Positions 51,020-60,927 of a stretch of 64,000 nt of DNA are shown piece by piece. Under the pieces are notes generated by a model. It was not told the DNA's origin and did no database searches. It was given only the letters and a program-made list of their open reading frames with translations. Origin of the DNA: Flavobacteriaceae bacterium UBA4166 (GTDB lineage Bacteria; Bacteroidota; Bacteroidia; Flavobacteriales; Flavobacteriaceae); contig DFVG01000030.1 of the NCBI GenBank assembly GCA_002379985.1, forward strand, positions 64,129-128,128, given 5' to 3'. A program made the position numbers and the translations under genes. How positions within the stretch are numbered: the stretch's first letter is position 1; every line of letters begins with the position of its first letter.

Positions 51020-53371
51020 ATGAAACGTTTTCACGCCGTTCTTTCTTTTTTATTGATCTGCGGATTTCTCTACTACGGATTTTACAGCATGATGCCGCGA
51101 ACAGGAACTTCTGCTGACATTCCTGACACCGAGTTTTCAACCGAGCGCGCGCTCGTTCCGCTAAAAGAAATAAGTAAAGCACCGCATTTTACCAGCTCTG
51201 AAGCACTTGTAGACGTTCGTGAATACCTACTGCAAGAGCTTACCAAACTAGGGTTACAGCCCGAAACTCAGGAGGGTTTTGTGATCGACACCCATCGCGG
51301 AAGTTTAAACAAACCCATCAACATCTTGGCACGTTTGGAAGGAAGCGAAAACGGGAAAGCATTGTTGGTCTTTACGCATTATGACAGTGCGTTGGTGCCT
51401 TCTTATGGTGCCAGTGATGCGGGAAGCGGAGTGGTTACTATTTTAGAAAGCATAAGAGCTTTCAAGGCCTCCGGAAAACAACCTAAAAATGACATAATCA
51501 TTTTATTTACCGATGGAGAAGAAACAGGACTGGATGGTGCCAAGCTCTTTGTTCGCGAACACCCTTGGGCGAAAGATGTGGGTCTTTCTCTTAATTTTGA
51601 AGCACGCGGAAGCGGGGGGCCCAGCAATATGATCTTGGAAACCAATCACGGGAACGCCAACCTTATTAAAGCCTTTCAAGAAGCAAATCCCGACTATCCG
51701 GTTGCCACCTCTTTGATGTATAGTATCTACAAGATGTTGCCCAATGATACGGATTCAACAGTGCTTCGGGAAGAGGGCGATCTCGATGGGTTCTTTTTTG
51801 CTTTTATTGATGATCACTATGATTACCACACTGCGAATGATAATTATGAGAACCTAGATCGAAACACGCTACAACATCAAGGATCTTATCTCCTTCCGTT
51901 ATTGCATTATTTTGGGGATGCTCCCTTGGAAAATACACGAGCCGAAACAGACCATGTGTATTTCAATTTTCCTTGGCTAAAACTGCTGCATTATCCTTTT
52001 TCGTGGGTCATCCCTATGGTAGTCCTTGCTTGGCTTGTTTTTATTGCACTCCTTGTCTTCGGAATAAAAAAACGAACCCTTTCGGCTGCTCACATAGGGA
52101 AAGGGTTCCTCCCATTCTTGCTAAGTATGATCCTCGCAGGGGTTGTTGGATTCTTTGGGTGGAAGTTCTTACTGTGGCTTTATCCACATTATGGAGAAAT
52201 ACAACATGGGTTTACCTATAACGGACACACGTACATCGCCTTTTTTGTGATGCTCTCTTTAGCGATCACGTTCTTTTTCTATCGGAATACAAAAAAAACA
52301 TCACTCCCAAGCACATTGGTCGCTCCCCTATTCTTTTGGCTGCTGATCAACACAGGGGTTGCTCTTGCTTTGAAAGGGGCCGGCTATTTCATCATTCCGG
52401 TCTTTTTTGCCATGCTAAGCTTCTTTGTGTTGCTGAAACAAGAGCGCTCCAATATTCTTTTGCTCACATTGTTCGCAGTTCCCGCTCTATTCATCTTCGG
52501 ACCCTTGATTCAATTTTTCCCGGTAGGGCTCGGATTAAAAATGATCGTGATTAGCTGCGTGTTTACCGTATTACTGGCAGGTTTAGTGCTCCCCGTACTC
52601 GGGTTTTACACATGGAAACGATTGCTATCAGGAATTTTTATGGTACTAGCGATCTTATTTTTTATCAGTGCCCATTTTAGTAACGATTTTTCTGAAACCC
52701 AACAAAAGCCAAATAGTTTGGTGTATTTTCAGGATGTATCTTCTGAAAAAGCGTATTGGACTACCTATGATAAGATTCTGGATCCTTGGACGAAAGGCTA
52801 CCTTGGAGAAGACCCTGAAGATGCTTCCAACTATGTAAGTAGCGCTGCAGGAAGTAAATATGGCACGTCTTACTCCTATGCTTCAGAAGCGCCCTACAAA
52901 ACCCTGCCGAAAGTTGCATCACGTCTTGAAAAAGACACTGTAGTTTCCGAAAACAACGAAGTTGTTCTCACCTTGATTCCTCAGCGAAAATTGCATCAAA
53001 TGAATGTATACACTTCAGAAAAAATCCCTTTTACCAGCTTGCGATTCAACGGCAAAGAAATTCCTCCCGACAGTACAGGTCAAGTATACGGGGCTCGCGA
53101 GTCAAAGCATCTGCTTACGTATTTTATAAAAGAAACCGATTCTTTAGAGATCGCTTACTCCGTTTCGGGATCACGACAACCCACGTTCATCATACAAGAG
53201 TATTCTTATGATCTCCTTACACATTCTCAATTTTCCATCAACAAGCGACCTAAAAATACCATGCCCAAACCTTTTGTCGTCACCGATGCGATCATTCAAA
53301 AACACGAAATCGATATGCAAGAATTACTGAATCAATCTACCGATTCTCTAAGGACAACGCTAAATGATTAA
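51020..53371 (+). CDS. M28 family metallopeptidase with C-terminal membrane domain
   Basis: The 783-residue protein has an N-terminal membrane anchor (residues 7-23) and an M28 domain with zinc ligands His120 (FTHYDSA), Asp133 (GASDAGSG), Glu167/Glu168 (DGEETG) and a later His in DDHYDYHTAND. From about residue 325 there are about nine hydrophobic segments up to 560, then a soluble beta domain. This arrangement resembles the Fxna/ERMP1-type peptidases of eukaryotes. The substrate peptide is unknown. Its last 8 bases overlap the next gene. Confidence 0.88.
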   Translation: MKRFHAVLSFLLICGFLYYGFYSMMPRTGTSADIPDTEFSTERALVPLKEISKAPHFTSSEALVDVREYLLQELTKLGLQPETQEGFVIDTHRGSLNKPINILARLEGSENGKALLVFTHYDSALVPSYGASDAGSGVVTILESIRAFKASGKQPKNDIIILFTDGEETGLDGAKLFVREHPWAKDVGLSLNFEARGSGGPSNMILETNHGNANLIKAFQEANPDYPVATSLMYSIYKMLPNDTDSTVLREEGDLDGFFFAFIDDHYDYHTANDNYENLDRNTLQHQGSYLLPLLHYFGDAPLENTRAETDHVYFNFPWLKLLHYPFSWVIPMVVLAWLVFIALLVFGIKKRTLSAAHIGKGFLPFLLSMILAGVVGFFGWKFLLWLYPHYGEIQHGFTYNGHTYIAFFVMLSLAITFFFYRNTKKTSLPSTLVAPLFFWLLINTGVALALKGAGYFIIPVFFAMLSFFVLLKQERSNILLLTLFAVPALFIFGPLIQFFPVGLGLKMIVISCVFTVLLAGLVLPVLGFYTWKRLLSGIFMVLAILFFISAHFSNDFSETQQKPNSLVYFQDVSSEKAYWTTYDKILDPWTKGYLGEDPEDASNYVSSAAGSKYGTSYSYASEAPYKTLPKVASRLEKDTVVSENNEVVLTLIPQRKLHQMNVYTSEKIPFTSLRFNGKEIPPDSTGQVYGARESKHLLTYFIKETDSLEIAYSVSGSRQPTFIIQEYSYDLLTHSQFSINKRPKNTMPKPFVVTDAIIQKHEIDMQELLNQSTDSLRTTLND

Positions 53372-54167
53372 ACAAATAGCGATTTCGGGACTGGGTTGGC
53401 TGGGACTGCCACTGGCACGTCGCTTGATGGAGTTGGGCTATGTCGTAAGAGGGTCTGTCACCCAAGCAGAGAAGGCTGCTACTTTTCGAGAGAAAGGATA
53501 CGACACCTATGTGTTGCATGCCATGGAAAGCGGACTCGTTGGTTCTCCTTCTGAATTTTTAAATGGAATTGATTGTTATGTGATCATGATTCCACCCGGA
53601 CTCAGAAATCATAGTGGTGTAGATTATGTTTCAAAAATGAACTATTTACTTCAAGCAACACTAAAACAGGAAATCCCGCAGATCATCTTTATAAGCAGTA
53701 CCTCTGTGTATGGAAGCGCTCAAGGGATGGTTACCGAAAAAACGCCTCCAAAACCTGATTCTGAAGCGGGAAAACAATTACTAGAAGTAGAACAGTTATG
53801 GTTTCAAGCACCTATAGAAAGTACGATCGTTCGCTTTGGAGGATTATTAGGAGGAAGCAGGCAGCCGGTTCGCTATTTAGCAGGACGAACGAACTTGAAC
53901 AATGGAGCGGCCCCCGTTAATCTTATTCACCGCAAGGACTGTTTGAATATTCTTACACAGATCATTCAAGAGGGATTGTTTGGCCATATCATCAATGCGG
54001 TACATCCCGACCATCCTTCAAAATCTGAATATTATCGTGCCAAGGCAAGGGCACTACAACTCACTCCGCCACAATATTCCGAAGAAAACCCAGGATGGGT
54101 CAACAAACAAGTAGACTCGGTAGTTCTAGATACTCTTATGAACTACACGTTTCAAGAATCCATATAA
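53364..54167 (+). CDS. NAD(P)-binding protein, SDR/YeeZ-like
   Basis: The 267-residue protein has a Rossmann start with G-L-G-W-L-G (residues 9-14) and a later FISSTSVYG motif whose Ser and Tyr match the SDR catalytic set. A C-terminal helix/strand set with INAVHPDHPSKSEYY follows. It is most like the YeeZ type of extended SDR found in many bacteria, whose substrate is unknown. It overlaps the M28 gene by 8 bases, so it is co-translated. Confidence 0.78.
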   Translation: MIKQIAISGLGWLGLPLARRLMELGYVVRGSVTQAEKAATFREKGYDTYVLHAMESGLVGSPSEFLNGIDCYVIMIPPGLRNHSGVDYVSKMNYLLQATLKQEIPQIIFISSTSVYGSAQGMVTEKTPPKPDSEAGKQLLEVEQLWFQAPIESTIVRFGGLLGGSRQPVRYLAGRTNLNNGAAPVNLIHRKDCLNILTQIIQEGLFGHIINAVHPDHPSKSEYYRAKARALQLTPPQYSEENPGWVNKQVDSVVLDTLMNYTFQESI

Positions 54168-54194
54168 AAAAAGAGCGCTATGCAGCGCCCTTTT
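54168..54194. terminator. Intrinsic terminator between converging genes
   Basis: GCGCT (54175-54179) pairs with AGCGC (54184-54188), extended by A/T tracts. On the minus strand the mismatch becomes a G-U pair, so it suits the M13 gene best. Confidence 0.65.
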
Positions 54195-54218
54195 AATTGT
54201 CAATTTTGTTGTATGGAA

Positions 54219-56288
54219 TTACCAAATACGCACGCGGTCTTCCGGAGCTACGTACATTGGGTCTCCCGGTTCAATATTGAACGCCTCGTAAAACGCATCT
54301 ATATTTTTAAGCGGTTCGGTAGCACGCCAACGTCCGGGAGAATGTGGGTCTGTTTTTACTTGCTCGCGCAATGACTCTTCCCGTTGCTTGGTACGCCACA
54401 CCGTTGCCCAGCTCATAAAGAAGCGCTGTTCCGGAGTAAAGCCATCGATCTTTCCGGGGCGACCATTTTTCTCATAAAAACGTTGTAGGCCGTCGTAAGC
54501 TCCTAACAATCCTCCAAGATCTCCGATGTTTTCGCCCAGCGTAAATTTTCCATTGATCCAAACGCTATCCAACACTTCTACATTATCGTATTGTTCGGCA
54601 AGGGCACCACCCCGTTGTGTAAATTCTTCAAGGTCTTGCTCGGTCCACCAATTTACTAGGTTCCCCTCTGCATCAAAGCGAGACCCGCTATCATCGAAAG
54701 CGTGTGAGATCTCATGTCCGATTACAGCACCAATGCCACCATAATTTACAGCTTCATCAGCCTTATAGTCATAGAAAGGGGGTTGTAAGATCGCCGCGGG
54801 GAATACGATCTCGTTGTTAAACGGATTGAAATACGCATTTACCGTTTGAGGAGACATGCCCCATTCGGTTCTGTCTACCGGTTCATTGATACGCGATAAG
54901 TTGTCTTCCAACAACCATTGGTTGACAGCAATTCGGTTTTCATAATAGGAATTTCCGGGTTTCACTTCCATCGCGGAATAGTCTTTCCATTTGTCTGGAT
55001 ACCCAATCTTTACCGTAAATTTATCCAGTTTCTCAATCGCTTTTATCTTCGTGCTGTCACCCATCCACTCTAAGTTCTGAATGCGCTCTTTGTAAGCAGC
55101 AATAACATTAGCGATCATATTTTCTGCCTTGGCTTTCGCTTCGGGCGGGAACATCTCATCTACGTATAGCTTTCCAAGCGCTTCACCAACACTTCCGTTG
55201 ATGGTTCGAAGCGCACGCTCATCAGCGGGGCGCTGCTTTTTGGTTCCATTTAAGGTTTTACTGTAGAAGTCCCAATTGGCCTTTTCAATTTCAGTGGTCA
55301 ACATTCCGGCTGCATCATTCAAGGTTTGCCAGCGCATTACCGTTTTCCAAGTGTCGATATCTCCCTTCGCTAATACATTCTGAAGGGTTTCCATGTATGC
55401 AGGTTGCATGACCATCACGGTATCCAATTCTTTTTCGACACCTAGATCGTCAAATGCTTTTTCCCACTGAATAGCGGGCACCATTTCCTGCACTTGCTGC
55501 ATGCTTCGCGGATTATTGAAATTTCGGAAATCACGGCGCGCAACTTTATCCAATCGCGGCTCCGCTAAGGTGGTTTCAAACGCTAAGATCGTTTCTGCTT
55601 GGGAACGTGCATCCGCTTCAGAGTCGCCCAAGAACTGAAGCATTCTCGTAATGTGATCTACGTATTGTTGACGGATCTTTTGAGAAGCAGGATCATCATT
55701 GGTATAGTAATCACGATCCGGAAGTCCGAGTCCGCCCGGCGTAATATAGGCCGCGTTCATGGCACTGTTATTAGGGTTTGAAAAGGCCGCGATTCCCATA
55801 AAAGGTTGGGATACTGTGGTAGCGTTTTCTGTCATTACCCTTTGGAAATCTTCAACAGAAGAAATACTTGCAATTCTGTCAAGTGCCGGTTGCAGTGGTT
55901 GAATACCGGCTTCATTTCTAGCCATGGTGTCCAATTCGGTTTCAAAAAGCATAATCGCTTTTGCTTGATCGGTATCATCCGCGTAGGCATCACTTTCTTG
56001 AGCTTTCGCTAAGATATCTAAAACGTCTTGATCGGTTTTTTTACGCAATACGTTGAAGCCACCCCATCGTACTTGATCGTCTGGAATTTCTGTATTCTTC
56101 ATCCAGGTTCCGTTCACATAGTTATAAAAATCTTCTTTGGGACTTACGGTGGTGTCCATATTGGCCAAAATGATCCCTCTTGGGCCCTCATCGGCAGTAG
56201 CTGCCATATTTTTTTCTTTGTCTTTACACGACACCATCGCTAGGGTCACAGATAAGACAACCATTGAATTTAGGAAGGTTTTTTTCAT
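54219..56288 (-). CDS. M13 family metallopeptidase (neprilysin-like), lipoprotein
   Basis: The 689-residue protein has lipobox Cys21 followed by K-D-K-E. The zinc motif is HEISH at 525-529, the third ligand Glu586 is in ENIGD, and there is an NAYFNPF-type motif before the active site. M13 enzymes cut short peptides outside the cytoplasm. Length and domain order are normal. It has a separate transcript. Near its start lies a short inverted repeat GGAACG/CGTTCC (56310-56328) that overlaps a TACCTTCG -7 candidate. Confidence 0.93.
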   Translation of the reverse strand: MKKTFLNSMVVLSVTLAMVSCKDKEKNMAATADEGPRGIILANMDTTVSPKEDFYNYVNGTWMKNTEIPDDQVRWGGFNVLRKKTDQDVLDILAKAQESDAYADDTDQAKAIMLFETELDTMARNEAGIQPLQPALDRIASISSVEDFQRVMTENATTVSQPFMGIAAFSNPNNSAMNAAYITPGGLGLPDRDYYTNDDPASQKIRQQYVDHITRMLQFLGDSEADARSQAETILAFETTLAEPRLDKVARRDFRNFNNPRSMQQVQEMVPAIQWEKAFDDLGVEKELDTVMVMQPAYMETLQNVLAKGDIDTWKTVMRWQTLNDAAGMLTTEIEKANWDFYSKTLNGTKKQRPADERALRTINGSVGEALGKLYVDEMFPPEAKAKAENMIANVIAAYKERIQNLEWMGDSTKIKAIEKLDKFTVKIGYPDKWKDYSAMEVKPGNSYYENRIAVNQWLLEDNLSRINEPVDRTEWGMSPQTVNAYFNPFNNEIVFPAAILQPPFYDYKADEAVNYGGIGAVIGHEISHAFDDSGSRFDAEGNLVNWWTEQDLEEFTQRGGALAEQYDNVEVLDSVWINGKFTLGENIGDLGGLLGAYDGLQRFYEKNGRPGKIDGFTPEQRFFMSWATVWRTKQREESLREQVKTDPHSPGRWRATEPLKNIDAFYEAFNIEPGDPMYVAPEDRVRIW

Positions 56289-56363
56289 TATTTACATTTT
56301 AAATTGAATGGAACGAAGGTAACGTTCCGGCATTAGCTATTGGTTGATTTCAGCCAAAATTTG

Positions 56364-56960
56364 TTACAAATTTTGCTGGTTATTGTCCTTGAGTTCCTGT
56401 TGATATACAGAATCGAGAAAACGTTGTTGTTTTTCTAACTCCTTTTTCTCGTCTTCTCTTCGTTGTTCGTCAATGGCTTCTTTTTGATATTTTTCATTGA
56501 GTTGAATCATCAGATTACGAAGTGATTTATTGAGTTCTGAAAGATAATACTCTATTTTCAAAGTATCCGGCTGTGAGCGCTGTACGGCCTGATCTAACAA
56601 TTTAATCCTTGTATTAACGATGACCATTCTACTGTGAATGGGTTTTCCGAAGATGCTATCCGGAAAATGTTTCAAAAGCGAATCTGCTCGATTCGCTAAC
56701 AACTCGGTTTTGGGCCGTAAAAAATTAATTGCATTCCCGTTGAGTTGTTGGATATCCCGTTGAAAATCTTGATAATCAGACCATCGAAGCAAGGCCTCCT
56801 CTACCTCCCCGGATAAACGAGGAAAAGGATAGCTGGTATCACCATAATGTTTCAGACTATCAAGAACCACCTCCTGTGATGCCGATTCATTCTCTGTCTC
56901 CACTCCACATCCAAATAAAAGAACGCTTCCGAAGAAAAATAGAAAAAAAAACTGTTTCAT
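56364..56960 (-). CDS. Small lipoprotein with coiled-coil C-terminus
   Basis: The start at 56960 begins a signal peptide (MKQFFFLFFF) with lipobox Cys18 (LLFGC). An upstream extension to 57083 is in frame but has no signal features and runs across the divergent promoter. The mature part, about 180 residues, is mostly helical with charged residues; its last 50 are strongly coiled-coil-like and rich in Glu and Lys. No family is recognised. Its promoter faces the threonine dehydrogenase promoter. Confidence 0.65.
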   Translation of the reverse strand: MKQFFFLFFFGSVLLFGCGVETENESASQEVVLDSLKHYGDTSYPFPRLSGEVEEALLRWSDYQDFQRDIQQLNGNAINFLRPKTELLANRADSLLKHFPDSIFGKPIHSRMVIVNTRIKLLDQAVQRSQPDTLKIEYYLSELNKSLRNLMIQLNEKYQKEAIDEQRREDEKKELEKQQRFLDSVYQQELKDNNQQNL

Positions 56961-57031
56961 AATTTGAGCGTAAAGATAGTATATATTGAGAATAGCCAAC
57001 GTACGATGTCTGAAGAAACCATGGTATTGGC

Positions 57032-57039
57032 TATCTTTG
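57032..57039 (+). promoter_or_regulatory. -7 promoter element of the threonine dehydrogenase gene
   Basis: TATCTTTG, 12 bases before the ATG at 57052. The predicted leader is only about 6 bases. Confidence 0.5.
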
Positions 57040-57051
57040 AAAAAACAGTCT

Positions 57052-58017
57052 ATGCAATCTCTCAAAAAACGTATTCTGATCATCGGTGCCTGCGGGCAGA
57101 TTGGAACCGAACTTACCGAACGCTTACGCCAACAATACGCACCTCATAAAGTAATTGCCAGTGACATACGAGAAGGTGATGAAGCGTTAATGAACAGTGG
57201 TCCTTTTGAAGTATTGGACGCCATGAATTATGACGCGCTTCAGGACATTGTGATCAATTACGAAATTACTGAAGTATATCTCATGGCTGCCATGCTTTCG
57301 GCAACCGCTGAAAAATTCCCCATGAAAGCGTGGAATTTAAATATGAATTCCCTCTTCAATGTGTTAAACCTTGCCAAAGAAGGCAAAATTGAAAAGGTAT
57401 TTTGGCCCTCTAGTATTGCTGTTTTTGGCAAAACTACTCCGAAGCAAGACACGCCACAACGCACCATCATGGAACCCTCAACGGTTTATGGCATCAGCAA
57501 ACAGACCGGGGAGCGTTGGTGTGAATATTATTTCAACAAGTATGGTGTTGACGTTCGGAGTATTCGGTATCCGGGACTTATCAGCTATAAAACACTACCG
57601 GGAGGAGGTACCACCGATTATGCGGTGGATATTTATCACAAAGCGTTGAAACATCAAAAATATATCTGTTTTTTGGAAAAGGACACAGAGTTGCCCATGA
57701 TGTACATGGACGATGCGATAGCTGCGACCATTGGGATCATGGAGGCGAAAAAAGAAGACATAAAGATACGGAGTGCTTATAATTTAGCCGCTATGAGTTT
57801 TGATCCTGAAACCATTGCGAGCAGCATTCGAAATCACATTCCTAAATTCTCTATTTCGTATGAACCCGATTTTAGACAGGAGATTGCCAACTCTTGGCCA
57901 CAAAGCATTGACGATACGGAAGCACGCGAAGACTGGGGTTGGGAACATAAAGTGAGTTTGGAAGAGATGACGGAGAAAATGATTCAAGCACTTCGGAAAC
58001 AATATAAAAACACATAA
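57052..58017 (+). CDS. NAD-dependent L-threonine 3-dehydrogenase, SDR-type
   Basis: This 321-residue extended SDR has a G-A-C-G-Q-I-G NAD motif near residue 12 and SVYG-like STVYGISKQTGERW (Tyr and Lys of catalysis), followed by SIRYPGLISY. The close match to the short-chain threonine dehydrogenase type, rather than to sugar epimerases, comes from these motifs and the GGGTTDYAVDIY segment. It converts L-threonine to 2-amino-3-oxobutyrate. The start at 57052 follows the promoter; an ATG at 56986 lies upstream of it. Confidence 0.85.
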   Translation: MQSLKKRILIIGACGQIGTELTERLRQQYAPHKVIASDIREGDEALMNSGPFEVLDAMNYDALQDIVINYEITEVYLMAAMLSATAEKFPMKAWNLNMNSLFNVLNLAKEGKIEKVFWPSSIAVFGKTTPKQDTPQRTIMEPSTVYGISKQTGERWCEYYFNKYGVDVRSIRYPGLISYKTLPGGGTTDYAVDIYHKALKHQKYICFLEKDTELPMMYMDDAIAATIGIMEAKKEDIKIRSAYNLAAMSFDPETIASSIRNHIPKFSISYEPDFRQEIANSWPQSIDDTEAREDWGWEHKVSLEEMTEKMIQALRKQYKNT

Positions 58018-58018
58018 A

Positions 58019-58045
58019 AAAACCCTGCCGTTACGGCAGGGTTTT
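58019..58045. terminator. Bidirectional intrinsic terminator
   Basis: AAAACCCTGCCG (58019-58030) pairs with CGGCAGGGTTTT (58034-58045), with a 3-base loop. It serves threonine dehydrogenase and the converging protease gene. Confidence 0.85.
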
Positions 58046-58068
58046 TACGTTTAAACCTTCAGAGGCTT

Positions 58069-60708
58069 TTATTCCTTCACCATCATCTGGGTGGTTATAG
58101 TTCCATTGGAGTTCACTTTTACAAAGTAAATCCCTGACGGTTGGGTTGCTAGGCTCACGGAAACAGATCGCGTTTCCCCAAAAGTACCGGTTGCTACCGT
58201 AACACCATAGATATCCACCACTTCGTAAGTTCCCGAAGCTAGGGTATCGGTCACTAATTGGAAGGTACCATTATTAGGGTTCGGTACGATCTTAAACGCA
58301 GAGGAATTGACCTGGCTAATTGCAGCACTTCTTTCTTTCGTCGTTACAAAGAAGCGTTCTCCTCCTTGCATCGTTCGCCCGTAGGGATCTTCTTGTATCA
58401 CATCTAATAAGAAGCCTTCCCCTTCTTTTAGGGTCACATCTTCATCCAATCTAAATTGCAATCCTATGGAGAATGTTTCGTTATATCGCAACGGTACATT
58501 AGTGAATGCTGCTTCCCGAGAATACAACTGCACCACATTATCATCCACAATTTTAACGCCTTCATTTTCCAAGCTTCCGTTTTGTCGCATACGCTCAAAC
58601 AATTCCGGTTCAATCGTCACTAAGACATCTCCGTTTTCAAAGTAAGGTCCCGGAATTTGATCTTCAAAACCGTTATCGAAGAACCGAATATTTACGCGTT
58701 CCATTTCACGATCGATTCCGCGTACAAAAACATGTGTTGGCGGCGGAAGGTCTGTGGTGTCAGTATTGTACACACTCACATTCTTCCAAGCGATATTATT
58801 GTTATTTCGCACATTCGGACTCACGCTTCCAGACACTTCGCTATTCATAGGATCATTGTCAGAAAGTATTCGTGACACCAAGCAGAAATGGTGGATATCA
58901 TTACTATACTCGGCGGGATTGGGTGGGTACCAGGGTATTTCAATAACGGTTGATGTTCCTGGTGCTAGCGATGGAATCACAGCAGTTCCAATAATATCCC
59001 CGTGTAATACGCTATTGCTTCCTACATTTTGATAATAATTATTGAAATGGGTAGGCCACTGCAACCCGGTAGAAGCCTTACTAAAATACACTTTCAGTAC
59101 AGCACAATCTGAAGTAGTGGTTCCGCGATTTCGTACTTGAACATACACGCCATTGGGTTCATACAATTTGAATTCCGGGTTTTCAGGTGTGGTACCGCCA
59201 TCTAGAGATTGACGCACCCAAATATCTTCACTGATCCACATAGGTCCGGTATCCGGGTTGGGTTCGTTTCCTACATCAAACGGACGATCTTTGGTATATA
59301 GATCGAACGGATTAGAAGTTACCGGACATGGAGAGCACGTCCCCAAACAACTTCCGTTAGCTACTTCCGCACGAATCACATTTCCGGGTTGTCTTCCGAA
59401 GCCATTACTAAAATTTATTCCTACCGGTTGAATATGGCAATAGCTCATAATGGTTCCTCCTAAAGGCGGAGTTCCCGGCAAAGAACAACTTCCTTCCGTA
59501 TACCCGGCACAGCCATCAATCGCAGTATTGTTGCCATTCCACACACAGGCATGAGTGTGTCGAGAACCAAACAAGTGCCCAAACTCGTGGGTCACTACCA
59601 TGACATTCCAACTATAAGTAGGTACGTTGGTCACTGTGGAAGTCAGATTTCCGGATACTGAAAGACTTAGATCTGAATTCGCATTACAAATACCGTCAAA
59701 GCCGGCGGCTATTCCACCTCCTATGGAGCGAAAGGTCAATAACTGTCCTAAATCACCTGTAAAGGCTCCGGTATTCGATTGAAATTGAGAAAGCAGGGTG
59801 CTGGCACTACCTGCGGTATAAGGGTCTGTAGTATTCCAAACATTGATCATACCAATAGAAGTATCAATGCCTTCATTCATGTAGAGAATGGCGACCTGAT
59901 TATATAAAGCAGTTACGTAATTTTCTACACCGGTAACAGATCCAAAATGCTGAAAGATATCATACTCTGTTTCAAAATAGAAGCTTACACAATTCGTTTC
60001 GAACGCCCGGGTTTGTTGCGGAGGTTCCCGAAATAGTATCTCTGGGTCGTAGGGCTCCAGATCATCTTCGGTAGCACAATCTATCGTGGGGGTTTCGCGA
60101 AGATTGGTGTCGTTGTAAATGATGAATTCATTGGAATCGGTTAGTTTTCCGAGGTTAAAATTCCCTTCGGAAGTAGCGATCAATCCCATCACATCGTTTT
60201 CAAAAAAGCTGATAGCGACCAAGCTATTTGGTTGTCCGCGAACGACTCCTTGAAAGTGTTTTGCGCCCGCTTGATTAGGAACTAGATTTTCTCCATCTGA
60301 TGTGACTAATTCGTAGTTGAAGAAACGTTCTGAAACAGCAACCAAATCAATGGTGACACTGGGCTCTTGGCCTAAGGGTATTTCAAAACTCAAAGCGTCT
60401 GAGGGAAGTTCCGAAAGCCGCGCATCAAGTTGAAGCAGATGCACCGCATCGATATCATAAAAAGCATCGTTGTTTTGATATCTAGTAGTGGCTTCAGAGA
60501 ACACATTTGTTTCTTGAAAAACAACACCATTCGCTTTTTCCTGTTGTACGGTATGATAGATTTGGTTTTGTCCAAATGCAAGTGTTGAAAGAAAAAGAAG
60601 GCTGAACATGACTCCTTTTCTTGGAAAGTTCTTGTGTAGCGAACTTCGAACATAGCGTTGTCGAAAATCCTTCGCTACGAATTCAAAAAGTTGTAAAACT
60701 TGTTTCAT
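58069..60708 (-). CDS. Secreted reprolysin-like zinc metalloprotease with T9SS domain
   Basis: The 879-residue protein has a zinc-binding HEFGHLFGSRH at 374-384, the HExxHxxGxxH pattern of the metzincin (M12B-like) group. Two likely membrane/signal segments lie before residue 46 (signal ending FGQ). A beta-rich region follows the protease, and the last 80 residues form a T9SS sorting domain (PNPNNGTF to MVKE). It is probably exported and attached to the surface, where it degrades protein. The start at 60708 is the first ATG; an internal ATG at 60609 would give a short n-region. Confidence 0.88.
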   Translation of the reverse strand: MKQVLQLFEFVAKDFRQRYVRSSLHKNFPRKGVMFSLLFLSTLAFGQNQIYHTVQQEKANGVVFQETNVFSEATTRYQNNDAFYDIDAVHLLQLDARLSELPSDALSFEIPLGQEPSVTIDLVAVSERFFNYELVTSDGENLVPNQAGAKHFQGVVRGQPNSLVAISFFENDVMGLIATSEGNFNLGKLTDSNEFIIYNDTNLRETPTIDCATEDDLEPYDPEILFREPPQQTRAFETNCVSFYFETEYDIFQHFGSVTGVENYVTALYNQVAILYMNEGIDTSIGMINVWNTTDPYTAGSASTLLSQFQSNTGAFTGDLGQLLTFRSIGGGIAAGFDGICNANSDLSLSVSGNLTSTVTNVPTYSWNVMVVTHEFGHLFGSRHTHACVWNGNNTAIDGCAGYTEGSCSLPGTPPLGGTIMSYCHIQPVGINFSNGFGRQPGNVIRAEVANGSCLGTCSPCPVTSNPFDLYTKDRPFDVGNEPNPDTGPMWISEDIWVRQSLDGGTTPENPEFKLYEPNGVYVQVRNRGTTTSDCAVLKVYFSKASTGLQWPTHFNNYYQNVGSNSVLHGDIIGTAVIPSLAPGTSTVIEIPWYPPNPAEYSNDIHHFCLVSRILSDNDPMNSEVSGSVSPNVRNNNNIAWKNVSVYNTDTTDLPPPTHVFVRGIDREMERVNIRFFDNGFEDQIPGPYFENGDVLVTIEPELFERMRQNGSLENEGVKIVDDNVVQLYSREAAFTNVPLRYNETFSIGLQFRLDEDVTLKEGEGFLLDVIQEDPYGRTMQGGERFFVTTKERSAAISQVNSSAFKIVPNPNNGTFQLVTDTLASGTYEVVDIYGVTVATGTFGETRSVSVSLATQPSGIYFVKVNSNGTITTQMMVKE

Positions 60709-60927
60709 AGGGGTTGAATTTATGTTAGTATAAAATTGAAACTTGCCAAGGCCTTTATAAAAGCAAGTATTAGGGCGGAAAGATTTGACTGTGCGATTAA
60801 CGAATTAAGATCGGCTACTTTGAATGGGGAGTCAATGTCTATTTAAGATATCGATTTGTTGGTAGAGTTCAGTAATGAAAAACCGTAAAATAACTGAGGA
60901 CTAACCTTTTACGAAAAGGACTATGTG

